Positions 23,812-34,812 of a DNA stretch of 64,000 nucleotides are shown piece after piece. Location of the stretch: NCBI GenBank assembly GCA_006384855.1, contig VCJN01002427.1:124001-188000 (forward strand), in the 5' to 3' direction. Under the pieces are notes generated by a model. The model worked only from the letters and a program-made list of their open reading frames with translations. It made no database searches and was not told where the DNA came from. The translations under genes and the position numbers were made by a program. The DNA comes from Tetraselmis striata (Eukaryota > Chlorophyta > Chlorodendrophyceae > Chlorodendrales > Chlorodendraceae). Numbering within the stretch: position 1 is the first letter of the stretch; each line of letters begins with the position of its first letter.

Positions 23812-26688
23812 TGGCTGCTTGGCGGGTTTGGGACCGCTTCCAACCTCGGAGGGTTGGAACAATCAGGGTGGTAGCTGGGCGCTGGAATTGATATTGCGCC
23901 ACAGTTGGTCACATGCCGCGTACGTATTGGCTGTAATGATGCCCACATGTTGTGGAACAGGTACCAATGGGGGACAATCCTGCCTGCACAATCATCGTCC
24001 CGTTACACGTGGCTCATTGTCCTTGCTGCTTGTCTATGCATCCGCTCCCCATAGCAGTGCCCCACAAAGTGCCTTGGGTGTTTGTCGGATGGGTGTACTT
24101 TGTATCGTGCCGCTCCTATGGAATACACACTTTGCATACTATCCATGCTGTTGCAGCAGCCGTTGCGAAGATACGCAGGATGTATCCGTTGTGTCAGGGA
24201 CATCGGTGCAATAAGTATGTGGAGGACACCTAATGCAGGGCACTTAGTATGTGGCCATGAAACTATTGTAATCAACATGGCTGCAGTAGGTCTGTGGTTC
24301 AGATGAATAATGGTCCATAACGCCCGCCAATACTTGTCGGACATACATGAAGTATCAAGGGCAATATTATTCTCTCATGGTTGCCGGGATGAATAAATGG
24401 CGAACTAGTCTCCTTCCCTATGGTGCTTGGTATAATGGTTCGGGCTCTACACCCAACTAGCAGCTGCATGTGAGACGCGCAATAATCTGCGTGCTAACAA
24501 GGCAAAAGCCAGAAATGTTATATCTTATTGCAATAATCACAACATATGAGGGTAATATAATTCGGTCGCAACTCTGCGCCAGCAATTGGTTGCTCGCGTT
24601 TATTCTGCTGGATGTTCCGAAAAGGCTGTGAGCGGGGAGGGGGAGGTGCACTGTAAGGCTAGGCAGCTGTCAGTCTACCTCGTATCTAGAACTGGCACGC
24701 CCAGGAGAAGAGAGAAGCATAAACGCTGCACGCAATGTGGCAAAGATTGCCCCTCTTACACGGCATGCCAAGCAACCACCTTGTGATGGGCACTGCACAA
24801 TGGGCCCGAGTGATAGCCTGACATTTCACACGGGGCGCTTGCAGGTGCATCCATCGATTAAGCAAAGACCTTTTGGTCTTTTGGAGGGAGCTTTACCCCA
24901 CAACGTTGTGTCGACCTTTTTTCCATAATTTCAGCTTAGCCCCACGGGTCACGGGCAGCATGTTATACACACGGTGCGACGAAGACCTGCGCACTGCACT
25001 GGTTTTGGAGCGTTCGCCAAAGGGGCAAGCCCATACGTAGCCGATGTTGAGGGTGGTGTAAGCTCCCGCGGAACAAAAGCAAATCAGATGTGTTACTTTC
25101 GCCTTGCAATGCGCAGGGAATAACGCCGATCATGCTGCACCTTTGATAACTGCAACCCGCCGTTCATGATACTTAGATATCATTTCATTACATCATTATT
25201 ATGATATGTGTCTTTGTATCATTATTATTATATCTCAGTCATTCTATCACCTCACACGCGATATGTCTGCTTGTCTGACAATCCGCAGCGCAGTATAAGC
25301 CAATACGAATCAGACTAAGTATGTTATGCAAAGCAGACATGTACTGTAATACTACCTAGAATTAATGCCTCAATAAACGACTACTGCTGGCGGCGCGTCT
25401 TACAGTGCATAAATGAATACATGTAAATATCCCTTAGACCTTTCGCGTAGTGTGAAAAATGACTGCAGCACTGTTTCGTTTCGTATATAATACATCATTG
25501 TATGCACCGATGCCTCTACATGGGCGACATCCAACGGGCATATCCGACCTATACGGGTTATTTTGTATTATTTGACCAGGGTATTGGGCGGTGAGATGGA
25601 AGCTGCTAGCTTGCGGCTCTGCATGCGCGCAGGAATCTGGGCTGGGCTTGTAAGAAATGTCAAATTTCCCCGAAATACATTCAGTGGCCAATGGGACCGC
25701 GCCCGTTCGTATATATTTGAGTATCTACAACGTATAGTTACTATTAATAGTGCGACATTTATACTATAATGCTCCTTCTTTGCCTGCTTGTCACCATTCA
25801 CCAGTGTGCGGTAACAACAGCACTGGTAGGTATCTTCGTCACGGATCAACTAGAAGTATGGCCTGGATGTTGTTCAAGGTAGTAAACAGTGTACAGACAA
25901 TATAGTGCCATGCCGCCATAGCCGATGATCGCTACCAGCCGAGCCAACGCGGATCTCTTCCGGTACGGTAGCTTCGTAGCGGTCGACAGCCTTTGTCAAC
26001 GGGCGGGCGCCGCGGTATAGCTGGCCCCGAATAGCATGCTGGTTTTGACCTCTGCCAGAGCTACAAGTACGTTGCTGGCATCAAGCTTACTGTGAGGATC
26101 CAATGAATGCACATCATGATTGGGGAGGGATGGACATATTGAGGAGGCATCGTTGGCCGACAATCAACATAGTATGAGTCACCAATAAGTGCAAGCAGCA
26201 AATGGCAGGCGGCTCCCTGTCGGGTATATCCGAGCAACTCGACTTACGCTTGGGCGGTGGAGAGCAGCAATTCACCATATGCATGCAGTAAATATCAATA
26301 AAAATTACGGTCGTACCGGTACCGGTATTTCAGTATATAGATATGAAAACAACATAATATAGTATGATTTATAGATACCAATACTTAATAATATGCTGTG
26401 CAAAAGTACCTCTATACATCAAGGAAGAGCGCGCGTACGATTTACGCGCTGCGCGTTGGCGCTTCGCCACGACGACGACGCTGTCGACGATGACGACGAC
26501 CCCGATGACGACCACGGCATTGGAGTGCTGGGGCTCTGAGTGCTGTCGTCCATCAGTCGACTTCCGCCTCTATCCAGCCCCCAACGCGCCCCTCTATCAC
26601 GCCCCGCCCCGCCGCCGTCCCGCCACCCAACAGCCGAAATCGCTAGCCGACGCCGCGCCTTCTTCCCGGCGGGGTAGTGTTCGCAGCG
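23812..26688. other. Intergenic tract between the surface-protein and ABCD2-like genes
   Basis: It holds the 3' end of the upstream gene, then AT-rich DNA (about 24300-26450) with short (ATT)n-like stretches near 25190-25240, and a GC-rich rise from about 26450 that probably contains the promoter and 5' leader of the ABC transporter. No gene was recognised. Confidence 0.5.
23932..23936 (+). promoter_or_regulatory. Probable polyadenylation signal TGTAA
   Basis: TGTAA lies 121 bp after the stop codon of the giant surface-protein gene. TGTAA is the usual poly(A) signal of chlorophyte green algae. Position and sequence fit; usage is inferred. Confidence 0.5.
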
Positions 26689-29600
26689 ATGCCGGCCGCC
26701 CTGGCGCTAGTAGCGGGTGGACGCGGCGTCAAGCCTCCACCGCCGCGCCTGACGGCGCTCACACGGCCCCGCCCGCGCCGGGCCCCGTTGCCGCGGCTCC
26801 CGGGCCAGGTGGCCACCGCCGCCGCGGGAGAAGGCAGCGAGAGCAACGGTGCGGGCAGTGGGAGGGCGGCTCTGCTGGCGCGCAAGGAGGAGGGGGCCTC
26901 CACCGACCTCGGCGTCATCGGAAAGCGGTTCTGGAAGGCGTGCGCGCGCCTCATCATAACCCCACATATATTTATCCTCGATTACAATTTATATTTCCAC
27001 CCACCGCGGCAGCGTCCAGGCCAGCCAGCGTGACGGCCCGGCGCCTGCCGTCGCCCGTCTCCCGATCCTCCCCTTCCGCGCAGGTGGCGGCGCCCTACTG
27101 GCTGGATTCGGACAAGAAGGGGGAGGCGCGGCTGCGGCTGGCGGGCGTGACGGTGCTCACAATCGGCACCACCGGCGTCAGGTACGCCCGCCCCAAGAAC
27201 CCACCTATTGCGTCCCCGAGATGCCCCCCCTCATCCCCCCCCTAGTCGCTGGATCATGGATTAGGCGTCTGAGCCATGACTCCCCCCCCCCCCCCCCCTC
27301 GCCCCCTCCCCCGCAGCGTGCTGTTCAACTTCCTGGGGCGCGACTTCTTCAATTACCTCTCCGAGAAAGATGTGGAGAACTTCACGCTGCAGCTGTACAG
27401 GTACCTGGGCGGCTTCGTGGTGGGCATTCCCGTGTTCGTGCTGCGCGACTACTACATGGTGCGGCCCCACCTCTACCCCTCTTACCCCTACTGGTCCTCC
27501 CTTCGCCTTCCGTAGCCGGGCAGCCAACCCCCCCCCCCCCCCCCCCCCTTCCCCCTCCGTTCCTCCTCCTCAGGGCAAGCTCAGCCTGGAGTGGCGCAAC
27601 TGGATGACACAGAACTACGTGGAGGATTACTTCAAAAGCCGCGCCTTCTACAAGCTGCAGGTTGCTCCGCTGCCGCCGTTCGCCGGCCCTTCAGGGCGTT
27701 GGAAACAGAAAACACCCCGCAAGACACGCACCGGATCAAGCCGCTACTGTGCGCCCGCTGATGCCCGCCCCTCCCCCCTCTAACACCCGCATGCAGAGTG
27801 AGGGGCTGGTGGACAACCCGGACCAGCGCATCACCAGCGACGTCGCGCAGTTCACGGAGTCCGCCCTGGGCCTGTCGGAGACGGTGCTTCGCGCCGGCGT
27901 GGACATGGTCTCGTTCTCAGGTGGGGGCCCCCGCCGCACCCCGCACCCCATCGCGTCCCGCCACTCCCCTCGTGCCGCCGCACGCTGCTGAGCGCACCCC
28001 CCCCCTGCCGGCCCGAATGCCCCACCAATGCCTCCCGCAGGCATCCTGTTCTCCATCTACCCCCCGCTCTTTGTGGCGCTTTTCATCTATGCCGTGGGCG
28101 GCACCGCCGTCTCCGCGCTGCTGGGCCGGCCCCTGGTTGGGCTCAACTTCACGCAGGAGGCCAAGGAGGCAGATCTCCGGCATGCCCCGCCCCGCCCTGC
28201 CCCCCCTTTCCCCCTTCCCACGTAATACCCTCTCCGTCCGTGCTCATGCCATCGTCATACCCGTACCAATCTATTTGTCTCGCGCATCCAGCACGTGATG
28301 AAATGTTTTGCCACGTTGCATCAATGTTTCTGTGGTACACTTTGGGCGTAGTCTTGTAATTTTGGGCTGTTTCCTTCTTCACTTGGGGGGGGGGGGGGGG
28401 GGGGGGTTCAATAAAAGACAAGTGTGCGACCACCCAAAGTGTGCGCGATCAGAAGTGCGCAGTGTCTCGCTGCGTTGCTTCCTCTAAGCGCCGGATGCCC
28501 GTGCCGCCGCTCACCCTCTGCGCAGGTACGGCCTGGTGAGGCTGCGCGAGAACGCGGAGAGCGTCGCGTTCTACGGCGGCGAGGACAAGGAGCGCCAGCT
28601 GCTGCTTGCGGTGCGCCCCCCCACCCACCCACCCGGGGCGCCATCCCTGTCGCCCTACCCCACCCAGCACCGCGCTGCCCCTTGCCCCTTGCCCCACCCT
28701 GCCTGCAGCGCCGCCCTGAGCCGGCCGCGACCTGCGGGCCCGTTGCCTCCACCGGCAGAGGCTGTCAAATGTGGTCGAGAATTACGGCTCGCTGCTGGTG
28801 ACGTCGCGCAACCTGGAGTTCTTCACCTCCTTCTACCGATACCTCATCCAGCTGCTCCCCGCGGCCGTCGTCGCGCCGCTGTACTTCAAGGTACAGCGGC
28901 ATGGCGCCCCCCTCCTCCTTCTAGCACTTGAACCCTGCGCCCAGGGCCGGCTGCCGCACTCCTCCCCGAATCCCCCCCTCACACATGCCCCCCCCCCCCC
29001 CCCCTGGACAGGGCGACATCGAGTTTGGCGTCATCAACCAGAGCTCCTCCGCATTCAGCCACATCCTCGGCGACGTCTCCCTCATCGTCTTCCAGTTTCA
29101 GGCGCTGGCGGGCTTCTCCGCGGTGGTGGACCGCCTGGGCGAGTTCACCGAGGCGCTGGAAGTCTGCAAGTGGGCTCCCCCCCAACCACCAACTGGAGCA
29201 TGACGCTTGCCAGCCGCCAATGCTGTTGCCGGCACTATGGTAGCTGGTGTCTAGGGTATCAAGCCCTAGCTTGCTCAACTTGCGGACCATAGATAGGCTC
29301 TCCACTTGCGCTGCCTGGTCCAGAGCCCCCTCCTCGCATGCTGCCAAGGCGGTTGACATACCAAGATCTTGCTGTTTGCGCGGGCGGCAGTGGCCGTCTG
29401 TTTTCACCTGCGGCACGCCCGTTGCTGAGCCTGTCCGCGGGGGGCGCCGCCGGCAGGGAGGAGGCTGCGGCGCAGGCAGTGCCCAGCGGCGGCGAGGCGG
29501 CCGGCAACGGGGAGTACATCTGCATGCAGGACGTGCCGGCCCCCGTGCAGCAGGGCGCGGGCCCCCGCAGCCCGCTGCTGCTCATTGACGGCCTCACGCT

Positions 29601-32600
29601 GCGCACTCCGCGCGGCAACGCCACCTTGATCAGCGACCTTCACCTGCAGGTCGGGCCCCCTGTGTGTGTTTGTTGCATGCATATGATGCGTATATGTACA
29701 CATCAGTAATGCAGATAGTAGATAATATTACTACCGGTGCCGACACAGTACTAAGAGCATTTTGAATGATAACCTGCCCTACCTGCCAGAGGTCAAATAC
29801 AGACGAAACTGTACTGGACCTCTAGCGAATGTTGCTGCAGGTAGCATGCAGGCCCAATTGGAGGCTTATGATAAGGCCCTTGCAAGTGAGTTGGTAACCA
29901 AATAATCCATGTATGTATAGATATATCAAGTAAATGCAAATCATTGTTTATGCACGAATGTTGATGCAGTATTATGAACACTGCGAATACTATCCTGCCC
30001 TACCTGCCAGAGGTCAAATACAAACGAAACTTATTTCTGAAGTCTACTGAAAGTCTACTGAGTGTTCCTACAAATAGCATGCAGGCCCGATTAGATGCTT
30101 ATGATGAGGGCTCTTGTAAGCGATTCGGCACCCCATCTTGTATAGAAATACCAAGGACATAAAAATTAATGTTTATTCGCGGATACCTACGCGGTATTAA
30201 GAATACCGTGAATGATAACCTGCCCTGCCTGCCAGGGGTCAAATACCAAGGAAAATCTGGCAAACTCTACCGTCTGTTCCTGCAGGTAGCGTGCAGGCCC
30301 AATTCGAGGCTGACAAAAGAGGTTATTATAAGCGAGCTCTCAACCATATAATAGTCATATAATATAGATGTGAATATAAATACAAATCATTGTCCATACA
30401 CAGATGCCGACGCGGCTGTATGAGCAGTATCTACAAGAAAGCGCCCTGGCCCGCATGGGTTGAATGCAGACGAAATGAGCCCCAATATGGCACGGGGCGA
30501 AGGAACAGTTTTGCCAGCACCCTAATTCTGGGGGCAAATGTAGGCAAAAGAGTCGCACTGGCACCCGTACTCACCGGTGTTGTTATGCCTCAGCTGCCGT
30601 GTGCCATGCTACAGGTGCCAGCGTGGCAGCGGGAGAGCGTGTTATAGCGACTTTTGAGGGTTGCTAGGCCATCTGTTTTGAATTCTACATAGCATCGCTT
30701 GTCTGCATGTCTACAGTGAAAGAGAGCAGACAGGGCTGCAGCCACGCACCCAATGGGGATGGAGTGATACCCCTGAGCCATCTTATGTTCTCTGCGTGCC
30801 CGCGTGGCTGCCTACATCTTAAGGTCTCTCTCTCTCTAAAAGACAGGCGCTGTCTTACTGGCGAGATTCACGTTGCTGGGCCGGCATCCCGACCCTCTCT
30901 TTCCATAGCCGTGTCGTCTTCAGATGTGTTACCAGCAGGCAATCCATCATCTGCATGTACTACCTCCCCCCTTTCTCCTGGGTTGGGTTTGCGGGCCACT
31001 GACAGGCGAGCTCTGCTTCCTGTGCGCTGTGTTGCCGGCCAGGTGAGCGCCGGCGAGTCACTGCTCATCACGGGCCCCTCCGGCGTGGGCAAGACCTCCA
31101 TCCTGCGCGCGGTGGCGGGCCTCTGGACCAGCGGCACGGGGCGCGTGGACCGCTTTGTCGAGAACACGGCGGGAGGTGCGACTGGCGAGGGCCTGCGTGC
31201 CACGCCGCGGGACATCTTCTTCATGCCGCAGGTCAGCTGGCCGACTTCGACCGCCTGACTGTACCCCGCGCTTACGGCCGCCCTGCGTGTGCGTGGCTGC
31301 AAACCCAGCCAAAATAACAACAGGCGGGGCATTCATTCATCGTCATCACCATCAGCTTCTATAGACACTCTCTCCCGCTCAAGCACTTATGGGTGCCATC
31401 AATCACTACGGGTGCCGAACCGCCTGGAAGAACAAAAAAATGAGAACGCGCTATGTCCTTATTTGTCCGTGTTCAGATGAATACATCACGATATCATTAC
31501 GATAAGTTAAGACATTCGCTAGCACCTCACATTTGAGAGCGACAGATTTGGTTCTTACGGTCGCGTTGGCACCCGTACGCGTAATCTCGTCATCAGCGTC
31601 CATGTCTGCTTGGACGGGCAAGCACCTCGGAGCAAAGGTCGGTGTTCACCCCTCTTGCTGGTTCTGTTGCGGTGGTAGATACTACGGTCACCACAGCAAC
31701 GCCGCAGCTGTGTGCCTCCGCCTGACGCTCAATCAAACAGGACCGCTTACGGCGTTTTCAATGTACGAGACACCATGCATGTGCATCTGTCCTCTCTTGC
31801 GAAATCAGGATGAGTGTTGGTGGCTGTCGCGGCGCAATTCAGAGCAGCGTCAGCACCTCGCTGCTGCGAGTCCACTGCGGCCCGCCTCTTACGAGCGTTG
31901 CAGCACGACTATCATGCCAATGTGCACCCCCAATCCAAGCAAGAAAGGCCGATCCGGCGCCCGTCGTCATATCCGCTAAGTATCGCCATATTTTGGACCA
32001 AAATAATAATGATATTATAAATCTTATTACTAATCATAATAATGATAATGCTAGAAGTGGTGATGCTGACACCGCCACTTGCCCCCCCCCCCCCCCAACC
32101 CCGCCTCCTTCCTTGCTGAGCAGAAGCCGTACATGGTCCTGGGCACGCTCCGGGATCAGCTGCTGTACCCCACGTGGGCAGACCTGTCGGAGCTGGTGAG
32201 GCCGCCGTGCTCTTGCTGCCCATGTCTGCTGGGATAGCGCGGCTTTGATGTGCCGCGGTCCGCCTCGGTACGGGCTGCCGACTTGCTTGGGGACTGACGG
32301 TGGGAGCGTTGCCGCGGCAGGGCATCGAGGCGGAGGCGGCGCTGCTGCAGGGCGGGGGGGAGGCGCCGGAGGGCGCTGCTGCATCGGGGGAAGTAGCGGC
32401 GCACCCGGTGCTGGGGGGCGAGCCCACGGAGGAGGAGATGGAGGCGGTGCTGGAGAGGGTGAGGCTGTCGGAGGTCGTCCGCAGGTTGCGCGAGCGCTGC
32501 GGTACTACCCCTCCCCTCCTTCTCTAACACACTCTCTCTCTCTCTCTCTCTCACTGTCTCTCTCTCTTGCCTACACCACCATGCCCACACGATCCTATGC

Positions 32601-33761
32601 TCACCCACCTTGACCATGGCTGGGCGATGGACCAGTATGCGGACCTACCACAGCTGCCGACGCACCTGCATGAACCCGGGATATAAGCCTCGAATTGGGG
32701 TGGCAATGCAACAACCTCCAGGAGCACCCGCCATAGTTCGGCTACACGACCTCTGTCAGCTGGGGGATAAACCCATTTGCAGTGCTCATATTGCCGGCTC
32801 GGCACCCATAGGCGGCTGAAGGGGTCTCACCGCATCTCTACAATGACGGGCAGCTGGCTGAAACCACCGGCGAATAGTGGAAATCAGTACTTGGCAACGT
32901 ACATGCTTCCCAGGGCACAGAACTTCACTTCGGTGCTTAGCGGCACGTTGTTAACACTCAAGGAATCTAATCTTTGGGCGGTGTCTCTGGGTTTCAGGTG
33001 GTTGTCGGATCTTCGGGTTCCGGGCGGGCAGACACAGGGCACCGATTACGTATCTTTGTGTGTCCTGGGAGGGGTGTTGGCGCCCTTAGTAGTGCCAAGC
33101 CAGCCGGCGGCGCCTCCCTCAAGGGCCCCACAAGCAGCTTCGATGCGCCGCCGCTTTCCCGCAGGCGGTGCAGGGAGCCTGCTGGACATTGTGACGGACT
33201 GGGGCAGCGAGCTGTCGCTGGGGGAGCAGCAGCGCCTCGCCTTTGCGCGCGTGCTGCTCAGCCGCCCTCGGTTTGTGCTGATGGACGAGTCCACGTCGGC
33301 GCTGGACCAGGTCAACCAGGACCACCTGTACCAGGTGCGGCGAGCGCCCTTCTGCCCGCCAACTCCCTGTGGGGAGCGGCGACTTCCGCGCCTGTCGCAT
33401 TGCTCGCTTGAATTGTCCAGCTAGCCCCCCCCCCCCCCCCCCCCCCCCCCAAATAAATAAATAAATAATGATAATGATAATGATAATGAATGAATGAATG
33501 AATGAATAAATGAGAATGATAGTAATAGTGATAATAATAATAGTCGCCCACTGCACTGACTGGCTGGGCGCTGTGGCAATGCAGTGCCTCAAGAGCGACG
33601 GCGTCACATTTGTGAGCGTGGGGCACCGTCCGAGCCTGCTGCATCACCACGACAAGGTGCTGCGTGTGGCACCCGCCGGAGCGCCGGGAGAGCGCAACTG
33701 GGAGGTGCTGCCGGTGGACGCCGTTCTGCGCGACGGCACGGGAAAGGCGGCGGCTAGCTGA
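26689..33761 (+). CDS. ABCD2: ABCD-family half-transporter, chloroplast/peroxisome type (ABCD2-like)
   Basis: Fifteen exons: 26689-26937, 27084-27181, 27317-27458, 27574-27660, 27797-27920, 28041-28179, 28526-28610, 28759-28890, 29012-29169, 29391-29649, 31043-31231, 32124-32195, 32321-32501, 33165-33334, 33585-33761; 753 residues. Residues 1 to about 70 are Ala/Arg/Pro-rich, like a plastid transit peptide. The membrane domain (ABC_membrane_2) spans about 80-400 with FNFLGRDFFNYL, NPDQRI, EADLRYGLVRLRENAES and FEFGVINQS-like motifs. The nucleotide-binding domain has Walker A GPSGVGKT (502-509), signature LSLGEQQR (655-662), Walker B RFVLMDE (674-680) and H-loop His709. It would work as a dimer. 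Plant ABCD1 moves acyl-CoA into peroxisomes; the substrate of plastid ABCD2 is not settled. Junctions 1 and 6 need GC donors to match the family exactly; GT alternatives would add 18 and 13 residues. The acceptor of exon 14 could also be 33174. Confidence 0.93.
29650..31042. other. Intron 10 of the ABCD2-like gene, containing a tandem-repeat array
   Basis: This 1393-bp intron (CTGCAG|GTCGGG to GGCCAG|GTGAGC) lies between the linker before the nucleotide-binding domain and Walker A. It is AT-richer than the exons and holds about three and a half diverged copies of a unit of about 221-225 bp (listed separately). It contains no coding signal. Confidence 0.8.
29720..30480. repeat. Diverged tandem array, about 221-225 bp period, in intron 10
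   Basis: The anchor CCTGCC(C)(T/G)(A/G)CCTGCCAG(A/G)GGTC, followed by AAATAC, occurs at 29773, 29994 and 30219, giving spacings of 221 and 225 bp. Each copy continues to a second shared block, GC(A/G)TGCAGGCCC(A/G)ATT, about 70 bp later. A weaker fourth copy can be followed near 30395-30480 (TTGAATGCAGACGAAAT). Copies are clearly diverged, so the array is old. Confidence 0.8.
31232..32123. other. Intron 11 of the ABCD2-like gene
   Basis: An 892-bp intron between the Walker A exon and the exon coding the Q-loop follow-up (KPYMVLGTLRDQLLYP). It contains AT-rich trinucleotide-like sequence near 32000-32060 and a C-rich tract at about 32082-32097 just before the acceptor GAGCAG. No gene was seen inside. 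Confidence 0.75.
32502..33164. other. Intron 13 of the ABCD2-like gene
   Basis: A 663-bp intron with a (CT)n run near 32531-32570. No coding match was seen. Exons on either side join as RLRERCGG in frame, just before the ABC signature motif. Confidence 0.7.
33425..33545. repeat. C26 run followed by AT-rich short tandem repeats (intron 14)
   Basis: Twenty-six C (33425-33450) are followed by (AAAT)n, (GATAAT)-like, (GAAT)n and (ATA)-like short repeats up to about 33545. The acceptor of the last ABCD2-like exon follows at 33584. Confidence 0.9.
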
Positions 33762-34812
33762 GCTGTACAGAGGGCGAACATTTGGGGAGGGGGAGGGGGG
33801 AGCTGGTGAGACCGGCATCCTATAATCCTGCCATTGTTATTGTCAGCATGGCTCTCTATACTCGCAAACATCCAGGAAAGCTTGACAACCTCGGCGTCAT
33901 GATCCAACTCTCAGGTGTCATCATCCACATACCTACGCACGACGGGCAATCACCTGGGATGGCAGTGTCCGATGACCCAAGTGTGTGCCGGAGACCATCC
34001 ATGTGTGATGTCATGTATCAGTTGAGTTGCCAGCTATCAAGTTGAAATTGATGACACCATGCTAGTCTGCCGCTCTTCTCCGCACATCCCAAGTTGTTCT
34101 AAGGGTCTGCTGTCTCTCACCGCGATGGGGGACACACATTGTGTTATTACAGCTCAAAGTACGGGCCATCCACTTTTGCTGAAAAGCCCCGCCTGTCAGT
34201 TGTCATACTAAGCTCACTGCCGCCTGGTACCCCCCCCCCCCCCCCCCCCTCGCGCTGTTGCACTGACGGGTTTGCGGCATTGCCTAGACCACTGACTGCC
34301 CATCTCACTCGACTGGCAGCTGCATGTCACACATAAAATACATGTTGACATGTCACGCATAAGAGACGCAGGATGATAAGGGAGAATGATATGATGGAGA
34401 AGGCGTTGCCTGCGGATAGTTCCAGAATTAGAGTGACGGGGATTTGGGATTACAGCATGCAGCCAAGTCAACGCACGCAGCGGAGCTTGGCTCTGCAGCG
34501 TTCACCACGCATGCCATCCGCTGCGGGGCGCATGCATGTTGCTGTTCGCTAGACGACTTTGGTATAAGTCACCGGGATATGGTACCTCATCATTGTCACG
34601 GCTTCTGGATGAGACAGCGGCCGAGACAGGGACGATGGCGCACCTGTCCAGATCAGCTGGATGATCAGGGGCCAACTCCCTATCGCATCCATCATCAGCC
34701 CCTGCTGCAAAGCGATACAATCCCATAGACACCCAAAGCGCGACTGCCTTATACTCGGCCGTGTTTCAGGAGGTGAAGGCTTAAGAGCGCTACGGAGAGG
34801 TGGGGCAACTGC
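33762..34812. other. Intergenic tract between convergent ABCD2-like and SEC14-like genes
   Basis: About 1.05 kb shared by the two 3' ends. It holds a C run near 34230-34249 and otherwise unremarkable sequence. No clear TGTAA was found close to either stop. Confidence 0.6.

Noticed and set aside
22062..23862. Long Ser-rich minus-strand frames opposite the acidic tail
   Set aside because: Shadow frames of GAG/GAC-rich coding sequence on the plus strand.
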